This document shows, one piece after another, positions 6,644 through 15,496 of a DNA stretch of 45,223 bases. The position numbers were made by a program, and so were the translations under genes. Origin of the DNA: CALZKI01 sp964567585 (GTDB taxonomy: Bacteria; Bacillota; Clostridia; Lachnospirales; Lachnospiraceae); NCBI GenBank assembly GCA_964567585.1, contig CAZMND010000007.1:1-45223 (forward strand), read 5' to 3'. A model generated the notes under the pieces. It was not told where the DNA came from and ran no database searches. It saw only the letters and a list, made by a program, of their open reading frames with translations. How positions within the stretch are numbered: the first letter of the stretch is position 1; each line of letters opens with the position of its first letter.

Positions 6644-8002
6644 TTATAACATCATCGTCATATATGGTGGAATACAAATAATACCATCTTTGATAATCAG
6701 ATTTCTTGGATGAATGATGTAACTCTCCCCGATTCGATTCTTATATTTCTCTCTAAAATTATTTAATGATGTTGTTTTATATTGTTTTCCTGATTTCACT
6801 TCAATCGGATACATTTTGTATTTTAGTTTGCTGTTATTCGAGATAATAAAATCGATTTCCATATCATTTCTGTGTTTATCCTCATTGTAATGCGTATAGA
6901 AATACAACTTGTGTCCATTTGCCACGAGCATCTGTGCTATGGCATTTTCATAAAGCATTCCTTCATTAATTTCCAGCTTTCCCGCCAGTATTTGCTTATA
7001 CACCTCATCCTCAAGCAGTTCATTCTCGTCAAAAGCATGGCTTACTAGGAGTCCGGTATCTCCCAAATAACACTTAACATAGCTTCTTGTTTCATTTAAT
7101 GACAATCCTACATTTGGATCATTACACAAAAAACATTCATTAGATATCATAGAGTCTGCCAACCAGAAGAAGGTTTCTTCGTATTGTTCCGCATAACTAC
7201 CATCTTGCAACTGCTTAAATACAATTCGTTTTTCGTGCCGTGAAAGAAATCCCGGAATCTGGTCATAAATCGAAAGCACCTTGCTTCTGTATCTCGCATC
7301 TATTTTCATAATATCTTCACGATACAATCTGAGAATGTCCCTCTTTTCCTTATCTGCCTCTGCGAAATTCTTTTTATTCTCGACAAATGCTACGACTGGC
7401 TTTGGCATACCACCCACAAGCACATACTGATGAAACAACAGCATCGCCTTATTGTGCATGCCTCTCTCCAGCGGTTCTTTCTTTTCAAAACACTTTTTGA
7501 TGTACTGGGCAAGCAATTCCTCACCTAGCGCAATTGCAAATTCCTCGAAATCCAATGGATACATATTGATGTGTCGTTCCTCGGATGGGATTACAATATC
7601 CTTTACGTTTTCTTTGATGGATATAAGCGACCCCGTTTCAATATAATCATATCTTCCATCTGCTACCAGATATTTTATAGCAGCTCGTGCCTGCGGAAAC
7701 ATCTGCACCTCATCAAAAATAATAAGTGATTTTCTTTCCGTAAGTTTTTTTCCAAAATGAGTTTGCAACAGCATAAAAAAAGTATCAAGGTCATTCAAAT
7801 GTGTTTCAAAATACATTTCAATTTCCTTATCTTTTTTGGCGAAGTCAACCAGAATATAGCTTTCGTATTCATTCTTCCCGAACTCCTCACAAATGGTAGA
7901 CTTGCCGATTCGACGTGCCCCTTCCACCATAAGAGCCTTTTTCCCATTGCTTTCATTCTTCCATTCCAAAAGTTTTTTATATATTTTTCTTTGTAATACC
8001 AT
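6644..8002 (-). CDS. AAA-family ATPase with DUF4143 nuclease-like C-terminus
   Basis: A 452-residue member of the widespread AAA_14/DUF4143 group. Seen: Walker A GARRIGKST near residues 28-36, Walker B SLIIFDEVQMFP near 91-102, a sensor-like ETGSLISI near 123-130, and, near the C-terminus, MEIDFII followed by YPIEVKSGKQY, a PD-(D/E)XK-like D...ExK arrangement. The cellular role of this family is not established; defence, mobile-element or stress roles have been suggested. A GGAGAGG site lies 3 bases before the ATG. The gene stands alone, is bounded by perfect 87-bp repeats that duplicate the spoVT leader, and is preceded by five spaced copies of a TGCGTATAATC motif. It therefore looks acquired rather than part of the ancestral spoVT locus. 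Confidence 0.88.
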   Translation of the reverse strand: MVLQRKIYKKLLEWKNESNGKKALMVEGARRIGKSTICEEFGKNEYESYILVDFAKKDKEIEMYFETHLNDLDTFFMLLQTHFGKKLTERKSLIIFDEVQMFPQARAAIKYLVADGRYDYIETGSLISIKENVKDIVIPSEERHINMYPLDFEEFAIALGEELLAQYIKKCFEKKEPLERGMHNKAMLLFHQYVLVGGMPKPVVAFVENKKNFAEADKEKRDILRLYREDIMKIDARYRSKVLSIYDQIPGFLSRHEKRIVFKQLQDGSYAEQYEETFFWLADSMISNECFLCNDPNVGLSLNETRSYVKCYLGDTGLLVSHAFDENELLEDEVYKQILAGKLEINEGMLYENAIAQMLVANGHKLYFYTHYNEDKHRNDMEIDFIISNNSKLKYKMYPIEVKSGKQYKTTSLNNFREKYKNRIGESYIIHPRNLIIKDGIICIPPYMTMML

Positions 8003-8242
8003 AAGCCTCTCCAGATTATACGCGCAAGTACAATCTGCTCATTTTTGATTATACGCAGATAGTCGACTTGTATATTATTTGATTATACGCACATTATATC
8101 GTTTTTTTCGATTATACGCAAGCAGCTAATAGGCAATTTCTTTGATTATGCGCAGATAGTTTGCAAACATTATGTACATCCACCACATAATCTATGCAGT
8201 AGCTGGCTTGGTCCTATTATATCAGTTTCTCCTATGCAGTGT
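8003..8242. other. Intergenic stretch inside the inserted segment
   Basis: No credible gene. It holds the five-copy motif array (8014-8154) and, further along, two 9-bp copies of CTATGCAGT (8192-8200 and 8232-8240), the second ending two bases before the 87-bp repeat. On the minus strand the duplicated spoVT start would run into a meaningless 30-codon frame across this stretch. Confidence 0.6.
8014..8154 (-). repeat. Five spaced copies of a TGCGTATAATC-type motif
   Basis: Copies start at 8014, 8047, 8081, 8110 and 8144 (plus-strand form GATTATACGCA; the first reads GATTATACGCG and the last GATTATGCGCA). Spacing is 33, 34, 29 and 34 bases, about three helical turns. The sequence between copies is not conserved. 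Each minus-strand copy contains TATAAT, but no -35 lies at the right distance. The array ends 12 bases before the ATPase start codon, so it is a candidate binding-site array controlling that gene or recognised by its product. Confidence 0.85.
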
Positions 8243-8329
8243 ACAATACCTGTTGCTTTCATATAAAAAATCTCCTTCTTTACAAATAATGTAATGTTAT
8301 TATCTGTAAAAAAAGGAGATTTATACTTT
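8243..8329. repeat. 87-bp direct repeat, copy 2
   Basis: Perfect copy of 6431-6517. Here the first seven spoVT codons lead nowhere, so this is a decoy start. The copy begins directly after the stop codon of the P-type ATPase gene. Confidence 0.95.
8268..8322 (-). terminator. Intrinsic terminator after the P-type ATPase gene (second hairpin copy)
   Basis: The hairpin with arms AAATCTCCTT and AAGGAGATTT lies 7 bases after the ATPase stop codon and is followed on the minus strand by a run of T (TTTTTTAT). It is therefore in the right place and form to end the ATPase transcript. The identical copy at 6456-6510 acts in the spoVT leader. Confidence 0.6.
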
Positions 8330-10945
8330 TTATTTATGTTGTTTAATCAATCCTACTGCTTTTGAAAGTTCCATAATTACCATTGGTACCAACACAAGAC
8401 CAAGCGCGATTAAATAAAGTTTCGTCGGTAAAAGCACCAAACCAAAGGCAACACGTAATGGTGTGAAAAGTACCACCAAAACAAGCACCAACGATACCAA
8501 TACTGCCCAGTTTAACTTACTGTTTGTAAACAAGCCGATTTTAAACAACGAATGGTCTGAACGCATATTAAACGCCTGCACCGTCTGTGAAAGTGCCAAA
8601 ACCATAAACGCCATAGTTTGCGCCGCTTCTAAACTTCCACCCATTTTTTCGCCTAATTTAAAACCAACCAAGGTCAAAATTGCAAACATCAAACCTTGTA
8701 ATACTACACGAATACCAAGTCCATGAGCAAAAATACCTTCGTTCTTCGGCTTTGGTTTGTGGTCCATAACATCATCTTCCACCGCTTCCATACCAAGCGC
8801 AATAGCCGGCAAGGAATCTGTTACCAGGTTAATCCAAAGAAGCTGCATGGAAAGTAATGGTGTTTTGTGCCACAAAAGCATAGAACTAAATACTGCAATT
8901 ACTTCGCCAATATTGGTACCCAGTAAGAAACCTACAACCTTTTTGATATTTGCATAAATACCACGGCCTTCACGTACGGCGTCTACGATGGTAGCAAAGT
9001 TATCATCTGTAAGAGTCATATCTGCAGCACCTTTAGCAACATCTGTACCGGTAATACCCATAGCACAGCCAATGTCGGCTGCTTTTAGTGCCGGAGCATC
9101 ATTCACGCCATCCCCGGTCATAGAAACAACCTGTTCTTTTCTTTGCCATGCTTTCACAATTCGAATCTTATTTTCCGGTGAAACACGGGCATAAACAGAA
9201 ATATGTTCTACCTGTTCATCCAATTCCCTGTCTGTCATTGCATCTAACTGAGCACCGGTAATAGCACGGTCGCCCTCCAGTAAAATACCCAATTCTTTTG
9301 CAATGGCCGAAGCTGTAACTACATGGTCTCCGGTAATCATAACCGGTCTGATTCCGGCTCTTCTACAAACCGCAACTGCATCTTTCGCTTCTTCTCTAGG
9401 CGGGTCAATCATACCTACAAGTCCCATAAAAGTAAGTCCATTTTCCAATTCCTCAGATGTTGGATTCTCAGGAACTGCATCTATTTCTTTATACGCTATG
9501 GCAAGCACACGTAACGCATTTTCGCTCATAGCCTCCGTTAATTCTTTTGCTTTCTGCATATCTCCACTGACACAACGTGGAGCCATCATATCAAAAGCAC
9601 CTTTTACGATAACCATAATTTTATCATCAATACGGTTTACCGTAGTCATCAGTTTTCTATCGGAATCAAAAGGAATTTCCGCCTGACGTGGATAGTGCTT
9701 ATTCAATTCCTCTTTTGGCATACCGTTTTTATGAGCGGCAAAAACAATGGCTGTCTCTGTAGGATCACCAATATGCTGTTCTTCGGTTCCGTGGAATACA
9801 ACAGAGCCATCGCAACAAAGTGTACCATACATAAGAAGTTTTTTTATTTCATCAGAATTACTATTGCTAATCGCTTCTGTATCTTCATTTCCATCTACAT
9901 AGGCTTTTGTTAATGTCATACGGTTTTGTGTCAATGTACCGGTCTTATCCGAACAAATAACCGATGCACCGCCCAGAGTTTCCACAGCAGGTAATTTACG
10001 GATAAGAGCATTCTTCTTAACCATACGCTGAACGCCAATAGAAAGAACAATAGTAACAATAGCCGGCAAACCTTCCGGAATGGCTGATACCGCAAGAGAT
10101 ACCGCTGTCATAAAAATTTCAAGTACCGGAATACCATTGCTAAGTCCTACTACAAAAATAATCGCGCAGGCCAACAGTGCCATAAAGCCTAGATATTTTC
10201 CAAGTTGTGCCAGTTTTTGCTGAAGTGGCGTCTGAGTTTCCCCTTCATCATCTAAAAGGTTGGCAATTTTACCCATTTCCGTATCCATACCGGTGGCTGT
10301 AACAACAGCTGTGGCTGTACCATAAGTAATGGAACATCCGGAATATACCATATTGTAACGGTCACCAAGTGGTGCCCCTTCTTTTACTTCTGCCAAATAA
10401 TCTTTTTCACTTGGAACGGATTCCCCTGTAAGTGCTGATTCTTCTGATTTAAGACCCGCACTTAAAAGAAGTCTTGCATCTGCAGGAACAAAATCTCCCG
10501 CTTCCAAACGGATGATGTCACCCGGAACAAGTTCTGCTGCCTCCACAATACTTTCTTTACCGTCACGAATCACACGTGCATGTGGTGCCGACATATTTTT
10601 AAGGGCATCTAGTGCTTTTTCCGCCTTACCTTCCTGATAAACACCCATAATGGCATTGACAATTACGATAATAAGAATCAGTGCCGGTTCAAATAATTCT
10701 CCCCAGTTTTTCTCTAAACACACTACTACAAAAGAAACAACGGCTGCTGCAATCAAAATTAAAATCATCGCATCCTTAAACTGCTCAATAAAACGTTGTA
10801 ATGTAGTTTTCTTTTTCTTTTCACGAAGCTTATTTTCTCCGTATTTTTCTTTTCGCACCCGAACTTCTTCCCCGTTAAGACCATCTTTTTGATTGGTCTG
10901 TAAACCGTTCAAAAGTTCTTCGGCATCTTGACAATAAGAATTCAT
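8330..10945 (-). CDS. Calcium-type cation-transporting P-type ATPase
   Basis: Membrane pump of the P2A/P2B class that uses ATP to expel Ca2+ (or a related cation). The 871 residues show an N-terminal cation-ATPase domain, the actuator motif TGES (173-176), the M4 ion-site motif IPEGLP (about 289-294), the phosphorylation site DKTGT (Asp333), the hinge MTGDGVNDAPALK in the C-terminal half, and M5-M6 motifs GTNIGEV and NLVTDSLPAIALG, which carry calcium ligands in this family. About ten membrane segments are expected. The start follows GGAGGTATAAGAA. The large diguanylate cyclase gene ends 45 bases upstream, so co-transcription is possible. The hairpin in the second 87-bp repeat probably terminates it. 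Confidence 0.95.
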   Translation of the reverse strand: MNSYCQDAEELLNGLQTNQKDGLNGEEVRVRKEKYGENKLREKKKKTTLQRFIEQFKDAMILILIAAAVVSFVVVCLEKNWGELFEPALILIIVIVNAIMGVYQEGKAEKALDALKNMSAPHARVIRDGKESIVEAAELVPGDIIRLEAGDFVPADARLLLSAGLKSEESALTGESVPSEKDYLAEVKEGAPLGDRYNMVYSGCSITYGTATAVVTATGMDTEMGKIANLLDDEGETQTPLQQKLAQLGKYLGFMALLACAIIFVVGLSNGIPVLEIFMTAVSLAVSAIPEGLPAIVTIVLSIGVQRMVKKNALIRKLPAVETLGGASVICSDKTGTLTQNRMTLTKAYVDGNEDTEAISNSNSDEIKKLLMYGTLCCDGSVVFHGTEEQHIGDPTETAIVFAAHKNGMPKEELNKHYPRQAEIPFDSDRKLMTTVNRIDDKIMVIVKGAFDMMAPRCVSGDMQKAKELTEAMSENALRVLAIAYKEIDAVPENPTSEELENGLTFMGLVGMIDPPREEAKDAVAVCRRAGIRPVMITGDHVVTASAIAKELGILLEGDRAITGAQLDAMTDRELDEQVEHISVYARVSPENKIRIVKAWQRKEQVVSMTGDGVNDAPALKAADIGCAMGITGTDVAKGAADMTLTDDNFATIVDAVREGRGIYANIKKVVGFLLGTNIGEVIAVFSSMLLWHKTPLLSMQLLWINLVTDSLPAIALGMEAVEDDVMDHKPKPKNEGIFAHGLGIRVVLQGLMFAILTLVGFKLGEKMGGSLEAAQTMAFMVLALSQTVQAFNMRSDHSLFKIGLFTNSKLNWAVLVSLVLVLVVLFTPLRVAFGLVLLPTKLYLIALGLVLVPMVIMELSKAVGLIKQHK

Positions 10946-10970
10946 TTCTTATACCTCCGCTGTCTTTTTC

Positions 10971-10990
10971 ATATATTTTATGAAATATAT
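10971..10990. promoter_or_regulatory. AT-rich dyad between cyclase and cation ATPase genes
   Basis: A perfect inverted repeat, ATATATTT-TATG-AAATATAT, overlaps the cyclase stop codon and lies about 25 bases upstream of the ATPase ATG. It could be an operator or a weak hairpin; in AT-rich DNA such dyads also arise by chance. Confidence 0.35.
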
Positions 10991-13900
10991 CACAGTTCAT
11001 CCCACACTGCAAATCCGTTCTTAGTACTTCTCTTTATATGATATAAAGCTTTATCCGCATTATTCAGTGCTTCTGCGATTCCTTCACATGCTTTACATTC
11101 AGCAATACCCACTGAACAACTGAGTTTTTTGTTTTCCGGAATAATATGCTGCGACCCTATTTTTTCCTGTATAGAAGCAAGCACTTCCTTTTCCAGTCTA
11201 TCAATCAGTTCCTTAACAACACCTTTTGCAAACTGCGCATCCTTGTCATCCATCACCACAACAAACTCATCTCCGCCGTATCGCACCGCATAACCTGTAC
11301 CGTATACAACATCTTTTAACACACTGGCAAATCGAACCAGCACATAATCACCGAGTTCATGCCCGAAATTGTCGTTGTAATACTTAAAGTTATCCAAGTC
11401 AATATAAATAACAGCTTTCTTTGTTTCTTCCTGACAGCCGCACTGACGCACCATTTTTTCGAACCCTTGTCTATTATAGAGACCCGTCAACTGATCCGTT
11501 ACTGCCATATCGGAAAGTTGCCCATTCATCCGTTGAATAAGTTCCATATACTGCAATCTTTCCAAAGCACTGTGCAACTGCTCGCTGGCAAATTTTAAAA
11601 TTACCAAATCGTTCTCTTTCAGAAGATACCTGTTGGGGATGGCATATTTTCTCATTTCTACATAACCGATAAGAATACCGCTTAACATCCCATCATTTCT
11701 ATAGAGCGGCGCTGCAAACAAGGTAACCACCTGATAAAGGCCTATAACCTCCAACAGCTGTCTATATTCCAAGAAACCTTTTTCTGTACGGTTCACAAGG
11801 ATAGCATTTCTGCTTTCCTTAAAATAATCCGCAATCCGATTCAAATCCTCCTGTTTGAAATAATGAATTCTATGGGTAACATTATCCACCATTTCTTCCT
11901 CTATAGGACAATCCATATAACGGATTTGAACATCATCATTTTCCACACCAACCATAAAGACACCATCAAAATTGAAATGATTCTTTAACAGTTTAAAGGT
12001 TTGAGGCATAACATCATCAGCATTTTTACACTTGCTGAGTAATTCCTGCCAAATAGTCAAAAATGAAATATCCCTTTGACTTGCTTCCACCTTCTGTCTA
12101 AGGGCAAGATTTTCTACAGCCTCCAAAATTTCTTCGTTAGAAACGCGACGTTTCAACACAAGTCCTTTTCTACCGCTTTCATACTTTTTATTTAATTCCG
12201 TCATCAAAATACTACTACGCAACCGATAACCCAAACGATCACAAAATTCTATTCCACGACGCAATATCTCCTGACGATTTTCTTCTTCTCCAACTTCGTC
12301 ATAATATTTAGCCATCTCATGTACATATAAAATATAAGAAAAATATCTCTTTTCCTTATCCATATTCATAATAGTTTCGGCATCATCAAACTTCTTTTTT
12401 GCCTCAGGCAGTTTACCATCAGCCATCGCCATCATAGCTTCTAACAGATACTTCATAAACAAGGTATCTAACCAATAATGATATTTGTCTTCATCATTCA
12501 CGTAATTCAGGTGATTCACATAAGCATCGATACGGTTCAGACAATAACAGCATCTGTAATCCTCGCCTATATAAAAACTACATATTCCAAGCATCCCATA
12601 AAATCTGGCTGTATCCGCAATAGATAAGGCATGCAAACCAAGCATATCCATTACCTTAATCAACAAAAGTAAATCATCCGATGCATACGCATATTCTCTT
12701 GCCAACATCTTATTTAACGCACTGTTGTATAAAGTAATGGCAATTTCCTCTCCATTCTCAAGGCCAATTAGTTCTTCTATACTTTTACTAAAATATTCTT
12801 CCGCTTTTTGATACTTTTCCGTAACACTGGCATTATATCCCATGCCATTGTAGGCATGCACGACTCTTATCAGATTCTTTTCAATACCGACAGCATAGGC
12901 TTTCTTCTCCCAAAGTTCTGATACGTAATCATAACAACCCGCTCTTGAAAAAACGACTATATTTTTGGTATAGGCCGAAATGAGTAATTCATAATTTTCA
13001 ATTTCCGTTGCCAATTCAACTCCACGGCTAAAATGAAATAACTCTTCTTTATGACTTGCCACTCTCTGCAAGGTTTCCTGGTCACTGGTAAAACAATAGA
13101 TATAAATATATGCGAGAATATTCTTGAAACCAAAACGTTCTGCCTTTTCAATCATTTCTTCGCTGACACCCCTGTCATAATAATCAACGTAAATATCACG
13201 CCAATAATTGCAGTCTGACATCAGCTTTATAATTTGCGGCTTATATTCTGCTAATTCATCGCCCCATTTTTTTGCAATATTCCTACACTGTTCTATATAG
13301 CCGGTTATTTGGTTTTCCAACTGCTCCATTCCAAATTGGATCATTGCACACAAATAATTGTAATTATAAAACAGCCTATCATCTTTTGTTTCTCTGGCTA
13401 TACTTCCTAAATACTCACAAAATTGCAACGCTTTTGAATATTCCTTACAATGCATTTCCGTTAATGCCATAAGCTGCAAAAAACGTGCATATTGTTCATT
13501 GCTAACCGTCAAATTACCGTGTTTAATTTTATCGTAGATAATATTTAAATAGTATTGTGCGTCCTGATGACACATAAAAAAATACATATTTCCGGCTATG
13601 GTAAGGTATTCTTCCATATTTTTCGCCTTTGGAATAAAAACATCCTGGGCATCAATGGTAACTGTAGCATCCACAGCACCCCATTCATACTGATATCCCT
13701 GCTTTTCCATTTCATCTACAAAACTTTTCCATACAGGCTCTATATAATCCGGCACATTATAGCTTTCATTATAAGTAGCAACCAAACGGAATTGTCCCTG
13801 AAGATTTTCTAACATCAATCTGTGTAGTGCTTTTATTCCGGATAAATTCGTCAAATGAAGACTTTCGATAACAATAAAAATTTTTACTCTGGAAGTAATA

Positions 13901-14325
13901 TATTTATAAATGTTTACAAGAGAGTCCAACATTCTCTTACTTTCATACGGCAATTCATTTATTAAAATATCTTCTACCCGATTTGCTTTTCCTGTACGTA
14001 TGTATTCTGCAACAGAATACTGCTGCATCGGATAAACCTTTGCATTTTTAACAAACTGCTCCGGTGTTTCATCTGAAAAATAGGTATAATACAACTTCCT
14101 TATCCAACCCAAGAAAGGCTGATATGGCTCTAACATCTGATGTTTGGAAAATTTGTAATACAAAAAGCAATATTCTTCCTTTGCCTCATCAACTATTTTT
14201 GCCACTTCTTCTTCCGGTAAAGAAAGTGTATTATAATGCTTAATAAACATATAATCACTTGTGTTGTTATCACAAAAAGATTTCATTAATTTAAGCATAT
14301 AACTTAAAGAATATCCCTGTTCCAT
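10990..14325 (-). CDS. Very large diguanylate cyclase with TPR-like and GAF regions
   Basis: Predicted cytoplasmic enzyme making cyclic di-GMP from two GTP. The C-terminal ~170 residues form a GGDEF domain with DQLTGLYNRQGF, DLDNFKYYND and the intact active-site loop RYGGDEF; no RxxD inhibitory site precedes it. Before it lies a GAF-like sensor region (about 790-940). The middle (about 250-750) is a long helical, TPR-like stretch rich in Tyr, Ala and Leu. The N-terminal ~230 residues resemble the ATPase part of MalT/STAND-type regulators (Walker-B-like FIVIESLHL) but no P-loop is visible. I use the ATG at 14325; a GTG at 14361 would add 12 residues. A TATAAT at 14377-14382 may be its own -10 box. 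No transmembrane segment is apparent. Confidence 0.88.
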   Translation of the reverse strand: MEQGYSLSYMLKLMKSFCDNNTSDYMFIKHYNTLSLPEEEVAKIVDEAKEEYCFLYYKFSKHQMLEPYQPFLGWIRKLYYTYFSDETPEQFVKNAKVYPMQQYSVAEYIRTGKANRVEDILINELPYESKRMLDSLVNIYKYITSRVKIFIVIESLHLTNLSGIKALHRLMLENLQGQFRLVATYNESYNVPDYIEPVWKSFVDEMEKQGYQYEWGAVDATVTIDAQDVFIPKAKNMEEYLTIAGNMYFFMCHQDAQYYLNIIYDKIKHGNLTVSNEQYARFLQLMALTEMHCKEYSKALQFCEYLGSIARETKDDRLFYNYNYLCAMIQFGMEQLENQITGYIEQCRNIAKKWGDELAEYKPQIIKLMSDCNYWRDIYVDYYDRGVSEEMIEKAERFGFKNILAYIYIYCFTSDQETLQRVASHKEELFHFSRGVELATEIENYELLISAYTKNIVVFSRAGCYDYVSELWEKKAYAVGIEKNLIRVVHAYNGMGYNASVTEKYQKAEEYFSKSIEELIGLENGEEIAITLYNSALNKMLAREYAYASDDLLLLIKVMDMLGLHALSIADTARFYGMLGICSFYIGEDYRCCYCLNRIDAYVNHLNYVNDEDKYHYWLDTLFMKYLLEAMMAMADGKLPEAKKKFDDAETIMNMDKEKRYFSYILYVHEMAKYYDEVGEEENRQEILRRGIEFCDRLGYRLRSSILMTELNKKYESGRKGLVLKRRVSNEEILEAVENLALRQKVEASQRDISFLTIWQELLSKCKNADDVMPQTFKLLKNHFNFDGVFMVGVENDDVQIRYMDCPIEEEMVDNVTHRIHYFKQEDLNRIADYFKESRNAILVNRTEKGFLEYRQLLEVIGLYQVVTLFAAPLYRNDGMLSGILIGYVEMRKYAIPNRYLLKENDLVILKFASEQLHSALERLQYMELIQRMNGQLSDMAVTDQLTGLYNRQGFEKMVRQCGCQEETKKAVIYIDLDNFKYYNDNFGHELGDYVLVRFASVLKDVVYGTGYAVRYGGDEFVVVMDDKDAQFAKGVVKELIDRLEKEVLASIQEKIGSQHIIPENKKLSCSVGIAECKACEGIAEALNNADKALYHIKRSTKNGFAVWDEL

Positions 14326-14377
14326 ATAGTTTCTACCCCATATCTTTTCATTGGTTTTCACGCTACATTACATATTA

Positions 14378-15487
14378 TTATACTCTACCACCGGTCAAAG
14401 CACCATACACCTTAACACAAGCTTTTTTTAGTAAAATTCCCAGTCCTGTACACCCCAAAATCATTACCATCGGCAACACAAAATAAATTAGCGTATGTGC
14501 GCCGTTAAACACCATTTTTTCAAGCAATATATCTGTCAGCAGATGTTGCAACGGTTCATGTGCTACATACACAAACACGTTACAGGAAACAATCGCATTT
14601 ACCCACTTTTTCTCCTGCCATACACCTGCATTCAAATCATACAGCCTCCACACGGAAACAAGGCCGGTTATCACATTCACTTTGTAGAGTATCAAAAGAA
14701 GATATGTAACGTAAGGCCTATCTCCCATGGTTCCCGACATCAAGGCATAACCAAAACACCCCACTACCCACAATATCGTAATAACCTTTGTCACACTCTT
14801 ATATTTCCCTTTATCCATATGCGTATCAGCCAAGTCCGTCATACCTGCCAAATTCACCTTATTCACAGACAAATACGCCCCCAGAGTAAAGAAAAACAGC
14901 CCCTCATAATTGATAAACAGTGACCACTCCAATACCCATAAAATCCCAAACAGTATTACCGGAAAAAGTTTACACTTTTTCACAAGCCAGTAAAGAACCG
15001 GTGAAAGCAAGACAAGTTTGAACAAATCCGCCAGATACCAAAGTTGGAAAGCCGGTGAATCAAAAAGCCATACCCAGACACCGTTTTCAAGCATCATACC
15101 AATCTTTTCATAGACAATGCTGTATCGCTCAAGTCCCACAACTTTATATACTATGTACAAAAATGCCCCTGCGAATACCGTCCATATCAAAAACGGGACC
15201 AACAGCGTCCACACTCTTTTTAAAACCTTTTTCAAATAACCCTTCCACGAAAATTCAAAATTCACAAAAAACAAATATGCCGAAAATGCGAAAAATAACG
15301 GTACCGCAAAACGCACCAGTGCGTTACTTATAAAAAATTGAAGCATCGCTCCCGGAGTTGCTCCTTCCGTAAGGACTGTTGTTGACTGTAAAAACCTGTC
15401 AAAATAATTATATGCGTGGCAATAAACCACACCGACAATTGCAAAAAACGACATAAATTTAATTTTTTTACTCAAATATTCATTCAT
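14378..15487 (-). CDS. Acyltransferase family 3 membrane protein
   Basis: A 369-residue integral membrane protein of the acyltransferase-3 (OafA/WecH-type) family, which moves acyl groups, often acetyl, onto extracytoplasmic sugars. Seen: the N-terminal KIKFMSFFAIVGVVYCHAYN with the family histidine near residue 24, FAVPLFFAFSAYLFF-type second helix, about ten hydrophobic segments, and the central LWYLADLFKLVLLSP stretch. A GGGTG site sits 7 bases before the ATG. It follows a small unknown gene with a 9-base gap, so the two probably share a transcript. Its acceptor is unknown; it could modify the polysaccharide made by the downstream cluster or a wall polymer. Confidence 0.87.
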   Translation of the reverse strand: MNEYLSKKIKFMSFFAIVGVVYCHAYNYFDRFLQSTTVLTEGATPGAMLQFFISNALVRFAVPLFFAFSAYLFFVNFEFSWKGYLKKVLKRVWTLLVPFLIWTVFAGAFLYIVYKVVGLERYSIVYEKIGMMLENGVWVWLFDSPAFQLWYLADLFKLVLLSPVLYWLVKKCKLFPVILFGILWVLEWSLFINYEGLFFFTLGAYLSVNKVNLAGMTDLADTHMDKGKYKSVTKVITILWVVGCFGYALMSGTMGDRPYVTYLLLILYKVNVITGLVSVWRLYDLNAGVWQEKKWVNAIVSCNVFVYVAHEPLQHLLTDILLEKMVFNGAHTLIYFVLPMVMILGCTGLGILLKKACVKVYGALTGGRV

Positions 15488-15496
15488 GTTATCACC

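Larger units (their letters stand above)
6518..8329. mobile_element. Putative 1.8-kb insertion next to spoVT
   Basis: The segment between matching points of the two 87-bp repeats is 1812 bases long and contains only the AAA/DUF4143 gene and its motif array. Removing one repeat plus the insert would place the P-type ATPase stop codon directly before the spoVT leader, the likely ancestral order. No transposase, integrase or terminal inverted repeat is visible, and 87 bp is too long for an ordinary transposon target duplication. A recombination event using a carried spoVT 5' end as attachment site is one possibility; local duplication is another. Confidence 0.55.

Noticed and set aside
6561..6660. 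Short minus-strand frame encoding MNELISNIIDTNTFDLFDML
   Set aside because: Only 20 codons without a good ribosome binding site or recognisable relation; could be a remnant but cannot be supported.
8014..8154. Possible CRISPR array
   Set aside because: Repeat units are only about 11 bases, somewhat variable, with short irregular spacers and no cas genes.
8161..8260. Truncated spoVT-like start in the second 87-bp repeat as a gene
   Set aside because: Only the first seven codons match spoVT; the rest is an unrelated 23-codon tail, so it is treated as a repeat by-product.
9303..9686. Plus-strand 127-codon open frame
   Set aside because: Antisense to the highly conserved P-type ATPase; Ser/Ile-rich shadow.
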